A stretch of 38,248 nt of DNA from Verrucomicrobiota bacterium (GTDB lineage: Bacteria; Verrucomicrobiota; Verrucomicrobiia; Chthoniobacterales; UBA10450). The stretch's first letter is position 1. Each line of letters starts with the position of its first letter. Location of the stretch: positions 1 through 38,248 of the forward strand of contig QHMY01000079.1 in NCBI GenBank assembly GCA_003218305.1, given 5' to 3'. The notes under the pieces are model-generated. The model ran no database searches and was not told where the DNA came from. It saw nothing but the letters and a program-made list of their open reading frames with translations. Shown piece after piece: positions 24,854 through 34,156 of this stretch. Both the position numbers and the translations under genes were made by a program.

Positions 24854-26773
24854 TTAACGTTTCTTTGGTTGTTTGCGTGGAGCGGTTTCGGGCACGGGAT
24901 GCAAGACGGCAGCCATTTCCCCGGGGAGCAACCAGTGCTCATCATCCGTCAGCCGCGTTTCTCCCGGGCCACCGTATCGGGGCGAGTCGCTTGTCCAAAG
25001 CGTTTCCCAACGAAATCCGAACGGTGGCGCCAGCAATGGCTCGGGAGCCGGCTGGAGCGACAGACCCTCCCCCAGGTTCACGACCAGAAGCCGGTCGGCG
25101 CCGGCCTCGGCGAAATAACGCAGGACAAAACTGGCGGGGCCGAGAACCGCGCCGTCTACTCCTCCCATCTTCTGCTCGCGCAAGCGCGCATCTTCCCGGC
25201 GAAGTTTTATGAGATCGTAGTGCAGATCATAGAGAGGCCTGTTTTTCTCGCGCTCTGAAAAATCCAGTTTGCAGCGCGCAAAGACTTCCGGATTTGAGGG
25301 GTCAGGCAATTGTTTCTGAATTTCCTCGCCCGCTATCGATGGAAATTGGGCCAGAAATTTGGAACGGCCCACGCGCACGGCCTCGCGCAGGTCTCCCGAC
25401 ACGTCAGCGAAGTAAACAAAAGGAGTCGACGCGCCGAATTCCTGGCCTTGAAAAAGCATTGGCGTCCAGGGCCCAAGCATCAGCAAGGCCGTCATGGTCC
25501 GATAGCGGCCGGGAGAAGTGAGAAGGCATACTCGTTGGCCAAAGGCTGAATTCGCAACCTGATCGTGATTTTCGATGAACCCGACAAACGCTTCCGGACC
25601 GACGCCGAAAGTCGGCATTCCGCGGGGTGCCTCCTGCCACATGTAGGGCTGGCCCTGAAAAAGATAGCCATACTTAGCGGCGGAAATGAACTCCTGGGGG
25701 CAGCCCCTGTAATCGGTGTAATAGGCTTCGTGATGATCGGTTAGAGCAACGATGGCGCTGTGGTGCAGGTCGTCGTTCCAAAGGCCGTCCAGATCGTCAC
25801 CGCCTTCGCGCCGGGGCCGTACCAACTTGGTTTCTTGGGGTTCGTTTTCCGCGATCAGAATGATGGACCGATCGCCAGCGGCGTCGCGTGCCGCCCGGCC
25901 CACCGCGCCGATGAGGTATTCCTCCGACGAATCGATAATGCTTTGGGTGGCGTCGAAACGAAAGCCATCGAAATGGAATTCCTCGATCCAGTAGCGGCCA
26001 TTGGAAATGAAAAACTCGCGCACGGGATCCGAATGCGGTCCGTCGAAATTGAGCGAGTCGCCCCAATCGTTTTCATGGCGGTCGGTAAAGTAGTGATCCG
26101 AAAAAACGCGCAGGTAATTTCCTTCCGGCCCGAGATGATTGTAGACGACATCGAGAATGACCCCCAGGCCTAACGCGTGCGCGTGATTTACGAATGCGCG
26201 CAAATCGTCCGGCGTTCCGTAGAGCCGGCAGGGCGCGAAAAGATCCACCCCGTCATAACCCCACCCGAATTCGCCCGGGAAATCCGCGATCGGCATCATC
26301 TCGATCACGGTGACTCCAATCCGGGCCAGTTCCGCCAGTTCCCTGGCCGCGGCTTGCCAGGTGCCTTCGCGGGCAAAGGTGCCGACATGCATCTCGTAAA
26401 GGATTTGGCCCGGCATTTGGATGCCTTTCCATTCCTGATCGCTCCAGCGGAACCGGGAGGGATCCACCACACAGGACGAGCGATGTGGCCCCTGCGGTTG
26501 GAAGCGAGAGGCGGGATCGGGGTGGAATGCTTCCGCTTGGTTGACGCGGAAGCGATAAAACGCGCCGGCGTCCGCGGCGATAGCGCCCGAAAAATAGCCG
26601 CCCTCTTCCGGCTCGAGCGGATGGAACGTCCGCTCCGCCTCATCCTCGGGGCTGCTTTCGAGGACAACCTCCAGGCGTTTTGCCTTCGGTGCCCAGACCC
26701 GAAAATGGGTCAGGCCATCACCGATCAGTTCCGCTCCAATCGGGAAACGGCGTTGAACCTTCACACCTGTCAT
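24854..26773 (-). CDS. treZ: Malto-oligosyltrehalose trehalohydrolase
   Basis: The enzyme releases trehalose from the end of malto-oligosyltrehalose made by TreY. The protein has an N-terminal CBM48-like domain ('GLTHFRVWAPKAKRLEVVLE') and a GH13 barrel. The catalytic residues are visible: Asp in 'GFRFDATQSI', Glu in 'IAENEPQET' and Asp in 'IENHDQVAN'. The motif 'GYDGVDLFAPCRLYGTPDDLR' and the C-terminal beta domain fit TreZ rather than a branching enzyme. The ORF track starts at 26863; the ATG at 26773 gives 639 residues, close to the family length, and has AAGGAT just upstream. The GDE gene follows with no gap; treY is not in the window. Confidence 0.9.
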   Translation of the reverse strand: MTGVKVQRRFPIGAELIGDGLTHFRVWAPKAKRLEVVLESSPEDEAERTFHPLEPEEGGYFSGAIAADAGAFYRFRVNQAEAFHPDPASRFQPQGPHRSSCVVDPSRFRWSDQEWKGIQMPGQILYEMHVGTFAREGTWQAAARELAELARIGVTVIEMMPIADFPGEFGWGYDGVDLFAPCRLYGTPDDLRAFVNHAHALGLGVILDVVYNHLGPEGNYLRVFSDHYFTDRHENDWGDSLNFDGPHSDPVREFFISNGRYWIEEFHFDGFRFDATQSIIDSSEEYLIGAVGRAARDAAGDRSIILIAENEPQETKLVRPRREGGDDLDGLWNDDLHHSAIVALTDHHEAYYTDYRGCPQEFISAAKYGYLFQGQPYMWQEAPRGMPTFGVGPEAFVGFIENHDQVANSAFGQRVCLLTSPGRYRTMTALLMLGPWTPMLFQGQEFGASTPFVYFADVSGDLREAVRVGRSKFLAQFPSIAGEEIQKQLPDPSNPEVFARCKLDFSEREKNRPLYDLHYDLIKLRREDARLREQKMGGVDGAVLGPASFVLRYFAEAGADRLLVVNLGEGLSLQPAPEPLLAPPFGFRWETLWTSDSPRYGGPGETRLTDDEHWLLPGEMAAVLHPVPETAPRKQPKKR

Positions 26774-27127
26774 CCCAATCCTTCGACCAGCAGGGGCATT
26801 ACGGTCGTGTTGGATTTCGCTTTTCGCATTCGCCATCGCAGATCTCGGTTCAGGAATCAGCAAGACGCTACACCAATTGGCTGTATCCGCAGTGGTTGTG
26901 GCAGGAAGGGTGAAGGGGGACGAGAGCGGAAGTTAAAAGTATGCAACTCGCCCGGATGAATTCGTTGAATAGTTCGACATGAACGGAAATGGTAGGGCGA
27001 CACTCCCGGGAGCCGGAACAATCAGGCGATTGGCTGCTCGACTCGAGGGAGTTTTGGCTACCAAACAGAATTCGGACCGATTGTTTTGGAAGTTGCCTGA
27101 CGACTCGCGAAGGGATGAAATGCGGCC
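26774..27127. other. 354-bp divergent intergenic region, no gene or repeat seen
   Basis: It separates treZ (minus) and the membrane protein gene (plus). It should contain promoters for both, but I see no convincing -10/-35 pair, operator palindrome or any of the repeat families found in other gaps. Part (26774-26863) could encode the N-terminus of TreZ if the upstream start is used. Confidence 0.5.
26778..26783 (-). promoter_or_regulatory. Ribosome-binding site supporting the treZ start
   Basis: AAGGAT on the minus strand lies 4 bases (TGGG) before the ATG at 26773, close but usable. The longer start at 26863 remains possible. Confidence 0.45.
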
Positions 27128-28102
27128 ATGAACGGGGAACAACCGAAGATCGAAATTTTTGAGCCCTTTGGCGCGGCGCTCGAGTTGATGAAGAGGATTC
27201 TCTTCCAACCCTTCGACTTCACCAAGTGGTTGGTGATCGGTTTCGCGGCCTTCTTAAGCGGCTCGTGGGGAAGTGGCTTTCAGTTCCGGTTCCCGTCGGG
27301 TGGAAACTGGAACTTTAAATCGACCAGTTTTAACCACGCACCGATTTCCGAATCGTTGCCAACTTGGTTGGTCCCGTTCATTTTTGTCATCGTCGCGCTA
27401 ATCATCGTTATCGCTTTCGTCTTTGTCTGGATCTCCGCGCGGGGCCGATTCATTTTCCTGGACTGTGTCGTGAAGAACCGGGGCGAGATCGTCGCGCCTT
27501 GGAACGAGTATCGGCGCGAGGGCAACAGCTTCTTCCTGTTCTCCCTTGCGGTGATGTTGCTGGCCATGGTGGTAATGGCGGGGTTGGTCTTACTGTTCGT
27601 CGTCCCGTTTGGAGTGTTCTCAGGAGGCAAGATGACGACCGGCCTCGGCGTGGCGGCGATCTGCGCGCTTATATTCTGCGGGTTGGTCTGGGTGGCGTTC
27701 ATAATCATTTTCGCAGTCGTGACCCAGTTCATGGTTCCGGTGATGTACCGCCGGCGCTGCCTCGCGCGGGAAGCTTTTTTCGATGTCTGGAGACTGATAC
27801 GGCGGCGGCCCGGACCATTTGTTTTGTTTGTCTTGTTTGGAATCGTTCTGGCGCTGGCGTTGGTTGTGGTAGGGACGATCGTGTCCTGCGTGACCTGCTG
27901 TATCGCGGGGCTTCCGTACATTAGCTCCGTTGTCATGCTTCCAGCTTTCGTTTGGTTGCTCGGCTTCAAACTTTTGTTCCTGAGACAGTTCGGACCGGAA
28001 TACGACGTCTGGGCGGTAGAGGAGCCGGCTTCATTGGCACTGCCGACTGAGCCTCCGGCGACGTCTGGCGATCCGACTGTGGACGAGAATTCTCAGGGAT
28101 GA
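27128..28102 (+). CDS. Polytopic membrane protein of unknown function
   Basis: The 324-residue protein has a cytosolic N-terminus and about six membrane spans (for example 'FIFVIVALIIVIAFVFVWIS', 'LAVMLLAMVVMAGLVLLFVV', 'GIVLALALVVVGTIVSCV'). A Phe/Gly-rich stretch ('GSWGSGFQFRFPSGGNWNF') lies after the first hydrophobic region. The overall pattern resembles uncharacterised DUF4013- or glycerophosphodiesterase-membrane-domain-like families, but I cannot assign it firmly. The short polar C-terminal tail is Pro/Glu-rich. It converges on and overlaps the end of the RlpA-like gene by 10 bp. The start ATG at 27128 is preceded by gaaggg. Confidence 0.7.
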   Translation: MNGEQPKIEIFEPFGAALELMKRILFQPFDFTKWLVIGFAAFLSGSWGSGFQFRFPSGGNWNFKSTSFNHAPISESLPTWLVPFIFVIVALIIVIAFVFVWISARGRFIFLDCVVKNRGEIVAPWNEYRREGNSFFLFSLAVMLLAMVVMAGLVLLFVVPFGVFSGGKMTTGLGVAAICALIFCGLVWVAFIIIFAVVTQFMVPVMYRRRCLAREAFFDVWRLIRRRPGPFVLFVLFGIVLALALVVVGTIVSCVTCCIAGLPYISSVVMLPAFVWLLGFKLLFLRQFGPEYDVWAVEEPASLALPTEPPATSGDPTVDENSQG

Positions 28103-28650
28103 GCCGTGGCGGCCTCCGGGCCCGAGGCCGCATCGCCGCCCTCGGCTTCGAGTAATTCCTCGATCCGCACCCGCGCCTCTCCAGCATCGGTCATCCCGAG
28201 TCTTTCGGCTGCTTCTTTGCAAAGGTCGATGGTGACGCCTTTTTTCGTAACGCCGCGGTCGGTGATGCGGACGACGACGCTCTGACCATTCGTTAGGTGA
28301 GTGACGCGGACCCGGGTGCCAAGTTGCAAATCGTTGTGGGCCGCCGTCAATTCGTCGAGTCCCGCCCGCCGTCTGGCCAGGGAATGGGCCGGAACAACGT
28401 ACCAAACGGCAATACCATCGCGTTGGTAGGGCTTTTTCTCGGTTCCTTTGCTGGAAGGAAGCGGTTCGTTAGAGCGCTGGGGGTTGGGTAATTCCGCTTG
28501 GGACGAAGGTCGCTCGCAACTGAAACAAGCCAGCGCCGCACCGAAGGCAAGCATGCGCGCGATGGGGTAAAGCAGGTCTGGGGCAAGGCGCCAGCGGGCG
28601 GGACCGGGCGCGGGGCGGTGGCAGGCGTCAATCGTGCATGCTGTAGGCAT
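28093..28650 (-). CDS. RlpA-like double-psi beta-barrel protein, probable lipoprotein
   Basis: Residues from about 75 to the end match the RlpA-type barrel: 'GIAVWYVVP', 'LTAAHNDLQLGTRVRVTHL', 'VVVRITDRGV', 'IDLCKEAAERLGM'. The key Asp in 'TDRG' is kept. RlpA proteins act on or bind glycan strands lacking stem peptides. A hydrophobic stretch with two Cys ('MLAFGAALACFSC') precedes the domain and could be a lipoprotein or export signal, though neither Cys has an ideal lipobox. The ORF track starts at 28782 inside the kinase gene; I chose the ATG at 28650 because GAGGGGAAGT lies right before it. The Met at 28554 is a shorter option. The gene overlaps the 3' end of the histidine kinase gene by 23 bases, so it is coupled to it. 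Confidence 0.7.
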   Translation of the reverse strand: MPTACTIDACHRPAPGPARWRLAPDLLYPIARMLAFGAALACFSCERPSSQAELPNPQRSNEPLPSSKGTEKKPYQRDGIAVWYVVPAHSLARRRAGLDELTAAHNDLQLGTRVRVTHLTNGQSVVVRITDRGVTKKGVTIDLCKEAAERLGMTDAGEARVRIEELLEAEGGDAASGPEAATAHP

Positions 28651-30823
28651 ACTTCCCCTCCCGAATGACATCGCGAATTTTTCGTGCGAGCGTTTGGGGA
28701 GTGAAAGGTTTCTCGAGAAGCGCGAAATCCGGGTCGAGGATTCCGTGGTTTCCGATGTCGTTGTCCGAGTAACCCGAGACATATAGGACCTTCATCTCCG
28801 GCCGAATTTCGACCAGCCGAGCTGCGAGTTCGGGCCCGTTCATGCGTGGCATGATGACGTCACTGACGAGAAGGTGGATCAGGCCATCGAAGTTCTCCGC
28901 CATCTGCAGTGCCTCCAGGCCATCCTTCGCGCAAATGACTTTGTAACCTTGCTCCTCCAGGACGGCGCAGACGAGATCGCGGACGATCTCTTCGTCTTCC
29001 ACGACCAGAATCGTCTCGAAATTGTCCGTCTTCTCCAGGGGTACCGTTGGAATCCTGGTGTGATCGACCGGGTCCAGAACCATCGGCAGATAAATCTTGA
29101 ACGTGCTTCCCCAGCCGGGTTTGCTTTCCACCGAAATTCCGCCGCCGGTTTGGCAGACGATGCCGTAAACCGTGGCCAGCCCCAGGCCCGTGCCCTTGCC
29201 GGGGCCTTTCGTCGTAAAGAATGGCTCGAAAATGTGCGACATGGTTTCTTCATCCATGCCTGCGCCGGTGTCGGTGACCGAGAGGAGGACGTAATCACCC
29301 GGAACCAGAGAGGCGGAAATCTGGGGCGCCGTGGCTTCGTCGAGCCGCACGTTGGCGGTGCGAATAATCAGCTTGCCGCCCCGGGGCATGGCGTCCCGCG
29401 CGTTTACCCCGAGATTTAAGATCACTTGCTCGATCTGGTTCGGGTCTGCTTTCACGCGGCCGGTCTTGGCGTCCGGCTGAGTTTGCAAATCGAAGCGCTC
29501 GCCGATGACTCGCCGCAGGAGTTTTTCCATATCTACGACCAGCGCGTTCAAATCGATCACCTTGGGTTGGAGAAGTTGTTTGCGACTAAATGCCAGGAGC
29601 TGCCGGGTCAGTCCGGCAGCCTGCTCGCCGGCTTTGCGGATGAGATCGGCATTTTGACGGGCCAGCGTGTTGCTGCTCACCCGAGTCGAGATCAGTTCCG
29701 CGTACCCGATGATCGCGGTGAGAAGGTTGTTAAAATCATGGGCGACCCCGCCGGCAAGCCGGCCGACCGCCTCCATTTTCTGGGAATGCCGCAGTTCCTC
29801 CTCTTTCTTGCGCAGCGCTTCTTCCGTTGCGCGTCGCTCCTCCATTTCGCGAACGAGATTATCGCGTTGTTCGAAAAATCTCCGGGTCGTTCGTGCCAGT
29901 TTCCCAAACTCGGAGGTGTCTTCACACAACCCGTCGATCGGCCTGGTGTGATTTCGCTGCAGGCTTTCCATGATTTGGCGAAGGGGCCGGCTGACCCAAC
30001 GGACCAGCGAGGTGTAGATCAATAGGAGAAGCACGAGGGCGAAGATAAACATCAGGATAATCAAGCGCTCGTTGGAGTGATTCAGCTCCTCCAGGGCAGG
30101 CATTTCGTTGCGAACGATGAGATGCGCGATCGGAATCCCGTCCCATCCAGGCAAGGGTCTTGAAAACACGATCAAGCCGTTCTCTTCATCGCTTCGAAGT
30201 TCTCGCGGGGTTTTGTTGGAGGAGCCGAGGATGAGCTTGGTGCCGGAAAAGAGAGACATTTCCTCCAGCGCGGGTTGATTCCAAAAACGGCCCACGAACA
30301 AAAAACCGTATCCAGGCGGTTTGCGGTCAAAATCCTTCGAGCGATGAACGGTGGCGCCGCGAATCTCCATGGTTTCGCCGGCGATACTCACAAAAAAGTG
30401 GGCGAAGGTTTGGCTGGCGAAGAGTTGCTCGAAGGCCGCAGGCGGAAGCGGGAGAGGGGGCGGCGGCGTGTCGGAGGTGCTGGCCGAATATTGCAACGCT
30501 CTGTCGGGGCCATAGATCCAAACCGCATTGGCCCGGAAATCCTTCAGCGTATCGCCATTTACGTTCTCCCCGAACCATCGCTGATCGTTCTGCTCGATCG
30601 CGTTTACCATCTGGTCGAGGTTGGTATTATCCTCCGCCATCGTCTTCAGCGGCTCGCCATCTTTTTCCAGGAACGCGTTGAAGGCGCGGTTCCTTTCCTC
30701 GACGCGCGCCTGGGTGATTCGACGGAATTTCGCCTTGTCGTAAATGCGAAAACCCACCAGGCCGCCCATAAAGGTCACCACCACGATGACGATAAGAAGG
30801 GTGATCTTGGTCTGAACTTTCAT
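28628..30823 (-). CDS. Hybrid sensor histidine kinase with CHASE4-like sensor and receiver
   Basis: The 731-residue protein has in order: membrane span 1 (about 7-26); a periplasmic CHASE4-like sensor (about 35-245, '[21 protein letters not shown]'); span 2 (about 253-276); a HAMP-like linker and coiled coil to 350; and HisKA with phospho-His H362 in '[13 protein letters not shown]'. An HATPase domain follows, with the N box ('[10 protein letters not shown]') and G boxes ('[11 protein letters not shown]', '[11 protein letters not shown]'). A C-terminal receiver has acceptor D655 in '[13 protein letters not shown]'. No DNA-binding output is attached and no separate response regulator is adjacent, so the output is unknown. 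The downstream RlpA-like gene overlaps it, hinting at an envelope role. The signal sensed is not readable. Confidence 0.9.
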   Translation of the reverse strand: MKVQTKITLLIVIVVVTFMGGLVGFRIYDKAKFRRITQARVEERNRAFNAFLEKDGEPLKTMAEDNTNLDQMVNAIEQNDQRWFGENVNGDTLKDFRANAVWIYGPDRALQYSASTSDTPPPPLPLPPAAFEQLFASQTFAHFFVSIAGETMEIRGATVHRSKDFDRKPPGYGFLFVGRFWNQPALEEMSLFSGTKLILGSSNKTPRELRSDEENGLIVFSRPLPGWDGIPIAHLIVRNEMPALEELNHSNERLIILMFIFALVLLLLIYTSLVRWVSRPLRQIMESLQRNHTRPIDGLCEDTSEFGKLARTTRRFFEQRDNLVREMEERRATEEALRKKEEELRHSQKMEAVGRLAGGVAHDFNNLLTAIIGYAELISTRVSSNTLARQNADLIRKAGEQAAGLTRQLLAFSRKQLLQPKVIDLNALVVDMEKLLRRVIGERFDLQTQPDAKTGRVKADPNQIEQVILNLGVNARDAMPRGGKLIIRTANVRLDEATAPQISASLVPGDYVLLSVTDTGAGMDEETMSHIFEPFFTTKGPGKGTGLGLATVYGIVCQTGGGISVESKPGWGSTFKIYLPMVLDPVDHTRIPTVPLEKTDNFETILVVEDEEIVRDLVCAVLEEQGYKVICAKDGLEALQMAENFDGLIHLLVSDVIMPRMNGPELAARLVEIRPEMKVLYVSGYSDNDIGNHGILDPDFALLEKPFTPQTLARKIRDVIREGKYAYSMHD
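28651..28660 (-). promoter_or_regulatory. Ribosome-binding site supporting the RlpA-like start
   Basis: GAGGGGAAGT on the minus strand abuts the ATG at 28650. It lies within the last codons of the histidine kinase gene. Confidence 0.5.
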
Positions 30824-30902
30824 CGTGATGGTTTTATTTCAGGCGTCTGCAAGATCGCAGGAGTGGGTCGGCCCGGCTCCTTCAGACGGCGTTTCTATCT
30901 AT

Positions 30903-31691
30903 TTATTCGCGCAAGCGTTGTTCTCGGATGGAGACAATTTTTAATTCACCGCCTTCCGGACGCAGGGTCCACCAGTTCCTGGTATGGCCCGATGCCTTGT
31001 TCTTTTTGGTTCTGGCTTTGCTTTGCAAATCGAAGCCGATCGTGAATTCAACGATTGTTTCCTCCTCGCCAGAGGCAAAAAATGTTACTGGCGTCGTCAG
31101 GGTATATTTTCGCTCCGGCCAGCGCTTGACGTAATCATGGATGTCCCCGGCCACGAATTGTTGATCAACCAGGCCATGCGAAAAATATTCCACCGGGAAA
31201 CTGAAGTATTTCGCCTGGGCCGGCACGTCGTCGGTCTCGGCATCGCGCAGATAATCCTGCACCAGTTTGGTCACTCGCTCCGGGACCACGTTCTGGGCCG
31301 GGTCCGGCGGTTCGGCCGGCGGTGCCGGGCTCGGAGCCACTTCGAGGTTTCCCTCTTTTTGTAAGGCCAGGCGCTTGTCCTCGGGCAACGCGCTGGCCCG
31401 ATCACTTCGAAGAACCGGCAGGTCCGGCAGGGTCTTGGCGGAGGCAAGAGCCTGAATGTGAAGCGAAGCGGCTGTTTCATCATCGACCGATCCCGTGGCC
31501 GAGAACCCTTTACGCGTCTGATAATGCTTCAGGGCGCCAGACAGTTCCGTGCTCTCTTGGCCGTCCACGTTGCCGAAATACAGGTTTCGCTTGCGCAGTT
31601 CCTCCTGGACCTGGCGGATTCTTTCGTCGGCCCGGACCAGAGCCGTTGTGCAAAGGGTGAAAAGACAGAAACAGGTAAAGGCTCGTATCAT
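30903..31691 (-). CDS. Secreted peptidoglycan-binding-domain protein
   Basis: The 262-residue protein has signal peptide 'AFTCFCLFTLCTTALVRA'. It is followed by a PG_binding_1-like domain (about 23-82, 'LRKRNLYFGNVDGQESTELSGALKHYQTRKGFSATG'), a Pro-rich linker and a C-terminal region of about 120 residues. The latter ('LVQDYLRDAETDDVPAQAKYFSFPVEYF...') looks like a small alpha+beta fold of the NTF2 type and carries no catalytic motif that I can see. It is probably a periplasmic wall-associated protein. It lies upstream of the histidine kinase gene on the same strand with a 79-bp gap, so it may be in the same unit. Confidence 0.75.
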   Translation of the reverse strand: MIRAFTCFCLFTLCTTALVRADERIRQVQEELRKRNLYFGNVDGQESTELSGALKHYQTRKGFSATGSVDDETAASLHIQALASAKTLPDLPVLRSDRASALPEDKRLALQKEGNLEVAPSPAPPAEPPDPAQNVVPERVTKLVQDYLRDAETDDVPAQAKYFSFPVEYFSHGLVDQQFVAGDIHDYVKRWPERKYTLTTPVTFFASGEEETIVEFTIGFDLQSKARTKKNKASGHTRNWWTLRPEGGELKIVSIREQRLRE

Positions 31692-31744
31692 CTTGGCGCA
31701 ACCTGATGTGATAAGGCAGGTTACACTGAGAGATCGTATGGAAT

Positions 31745-34147
31745 TTATAGGTCGGTCGTATGCCAGAACCTCTGGAAGGCGTCCGGCCAGCTCCGATCAA
31801 GGACGCTTTTGCGCGCCTTTTCCCCCATGCGCATTCGCAGCTTTTCGTCGCGAGCCAGGAGAGTGATCGCGCGCGCAACATCCTCGGCGTCATGAGCCTT
31901 TGTGACAAGGCCATTGACCCGGTCTTCCACCAATTCCTTGGGCCCGCCCAGATCGGAGACAATCACGGGAAGCCCTGAGGCCTGCGCCTCAATGATCACA
32001 TTGCCGAAGGTGTCAGTAGTACTGGGGAAAACAAAAACATCCGCGGAGGCGTAGGCGCGAGCGAGCGGTTCGCCGCTGAGATAGCCCAGGAAAACGGCGT
32101 CGGGCAACGCTGCGGCCAGCGCTTCAGAATAAGGGCCAAGCCCCACGAGGTAGAGCTTCACCGGAAGGCCGGTCTCGCGGACTTTGTGGTAGGCGGCGGC
32201 CAGCACATCGAGATCTTTTTCGCGCGAAATGCGGCCTACATAGAGCAGGCGAACTTCGCTGCCGTTTGCGCCCGCGCCGGGCCAGAAGGAGACGTCGCGC
32301 CGGGTCGGGTTAAACAAGTCCGTATCGAGCCCGCGCGGCAGAATCTTCAACTTCTCCGGCGCAAACCCACGGTCGATCCAGCATTTTCGATATTGCTCGG
32401 AGTTCACGAAGACCGTGTCGACCTGTCCGTAGAGCCAGTGCATGTAACTCCAGGCCAGGCTTTCCAGAAAGCGATCCTCGGTCAGGATGCGGACGTACTC
32501 GGGAATGTCGGTGTGATAGATTCCGCTGGTTTGCAGATTCAACATTTTGGCCGCCAGCAACCCCGTCAGGCCCATTGGCCCGGGCGTGCTGATGATGATC
32601 TCGCTGAATTGTTCCCGTTGGACGTAATCCAGGATTTGCATGATCGGCGGGAAGCTCAGGCGTTGGAGCTCGTACTCCGGCAGTTCGAATTCGCCGATCG
32701 GTCTGAAGTTCTTGATTGGGATGTCATCCACCGTCAAATCGCGGCGCGAAGTGATGACGATCAGCTTCTCCCCGGCGGCGACTCCGGCCGCGGTCATTTT
32801 TCGGATGGTGTTGGCGACGCCATTTACGTCTTCGAGCGTGTCGGTGAACCAGGCGCGTTTTCGATTTTGGAGCGGCGGCGGAATGGCGCCTGTCATCTGC
32901 CGGAACACCCCCTGCAGCCACCGGCGGGAAGGGGCCTGGCTGTGAAACGCATAGATGTAGGGAGAAAGCAGCACGACGATCGGCGCGATTCCGCTGAGCG
33001 CCTGCATGCTTTCGATCACATTTCCGCTTCGGATTTCCTGGACGAATTTTTCGAAAAGACGAAACGCGAGCTGTTCGCAAACCATATTCGCCATCAGGAA
33101 AGTCCGGCGCTCCGGCTCGGCTACGCCCTCCATTTCCTTCGCCAGTTGCGCCTTTACCTTCGGGCGCGCGAAATGTTTCGAGAGCCCTTTCCAAAGCGAG
33201 ACATTGGCAGGTTTGGCCAGCTCGAAGATTTTTCCCGACATCACGCCCTGGGCGATGAAGGTCGCTTTTTCGCGCAAGGTGAACTCCGTTGGATCACGCC
33301 CTTCCATGAAGCGCGAGAACATTGCCTCCAACAACACCGCGCTCGGGCCGAGATGCTCGGTGAAGCGGTCCTGGATGAAGCGGGAAAGGGTATTGTAGAA
33401 ACTGTGCGACAGGGCGAGGGGGGTGCCCCCTTCGCCTTGGGCCGTGCAGGCGCCCGTGCGCACATGCTGGAGAAAATCCATCGCCGTGCGCGCCCGGGGA
33501 GTTTCCGTGTAAGCGCTCGCCGGGAACTTTCCACCGTGGTCGTCCGAGCCGCCGGTGAAGATTTTTTGCCACGGCTCGCTGTGCGTGGGCTGAAGATTGT
33601 GGCGATTCGCCAGCTCCTCGATTTTTTTAGGGGTAAGCCCAGAGAGAAGGTCCCGGCTCAGCTCGCTCAGGAGCGCATCGCGCAGACCATTGATGCCTTC
33701 GAAGTGCTTGAAAAGGAGGATCAGCCTTTCCAAATGAGACGCTTGGAGCTTGCCATTGATGCTGTAGAGCGGGTGGGCGACCGAATGACTGATCGACGCT
33801 TTCTGGAGATAGCCCTGGAGGTCGTAAATATTCTCTCGAAGCGCCACGATTTCGGCGTGCTGCGCCTCGGATATCCCCCAAACAAGCAAATGAAGTTGAC
33901 ACGAGTCCTGAGGAAAATGAGTCGTAACCTCTTCGCTGATAAAAGTATGCTTCAGATCAGCTATTTCGAGATTTCCGTCGATCGTGTCGTGATCGGTAAT
34001 AGTGACAAAATCCATCCCCCGGTCGCGGAGCAGGGCGTAGAGGTCCCGTGGCTTGGTGTAGCTATCGGGAAAATCGAAGCGCCGGAAGAGCCATTCCTGG
34101 GAACGCGCGCTGAAGCTGGAATGAATGTGAAGGTCGCAACGGCTCAT
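31745..34147 (-). CDS. PHP-domain / GT4 glycosyltransferase fusion protein
   Basis: Residues 1 to about 190 form a PHP phosphoesterase-like domain with its metal-ligand motifs: 'DLHIHSSFS' (HxH), 'TITDHDTIDG' (DHD), Glu in 'FISEEVTTHF' and His in 'SVAHPLYSI'. A middle region of about 240 residues is helical and unassigned. The C-terminal part (about 440-800) is a GT-B glycosyltransferase of family 4 type, with 'LLYVGRISREKDLDVL' and the nucleotide-sugar Glu motif in 'FGNVIIEAQASGLPVI'. Substrates are unknown. The GT half resembles lipid mannosyl- or sulfoquinovosyl-type transferases, which is a loose impression. The deacetylase gene starts further upstream in the operon and ends 9 bp before this start. 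Confidence 0.82.
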   Translation of the reverse strand: MSRCDLHIHSSFSARSQEWLFRRFDFPDSYTKPRDLYALLRDRGMDFVTITDHDTIDGNLEIADLKHTFISEEVTTHFPQDSCQLHLLVWGISEAQHAEIVALRENIYDLQGYLQKASISHSVAHPLYSINGKLQASHLERLILLFKHFEGINGLRDALLSELSRDLLSGLTPKKIEELANRHNLQPTHSEPWQKIFTGGSDDHGGKFPASAYTETPRARTAMDFLQHVRTGACTAQGEGGTPLALSHSFYNTLSRFIQDRFTEHLGPSAVLLEAMFSRFMEGRDPTEFTLREKATFIAQGVMSGKIFELAKPANVSLWKGLSKHFARPKVKAQLAKEMEGVAEPERRTFLMANMVCEQLAFRLFEKFVQEIRSGNVIESMQALSGIAPIVVLLSPYIYAFHSQAPSRRWLQGVFRQMTGAIPPPLQNRKRAWFTDTLEDVNGVANTIRKMTAAGVAAGEKLIVITSRRDLTVDDIPIKNFRPIGEFELPEYELQRLSFPPIMQILDYVQREQFSEIIISTPGPMGLTGLLAAKMLNLQTSGIYHTDIPEYVRILTEDRFLESLAWSYMHWLYGQVDTVFVNSEQYRKCWIDRGFAPEKLKILPRGLDTDLFNPTRRDVSFWPGAGANGSEVRLLYVGRISREKDLDVLAAAYHKVRETGLPVKLYLVGLGPYSEALAAALPDAVFLGYLSGEPLARAYASADVFVFPSTTDTFGNVIIEAQASGLPVIVSDLGGPKELVEDRVNGLVTKAHDAEDVARAITLLARDEKLRMRMGEKARKSVLDRSWPDAFQRFWHTTDL

Positions 34148-34156
34148 GTCCGAAAT

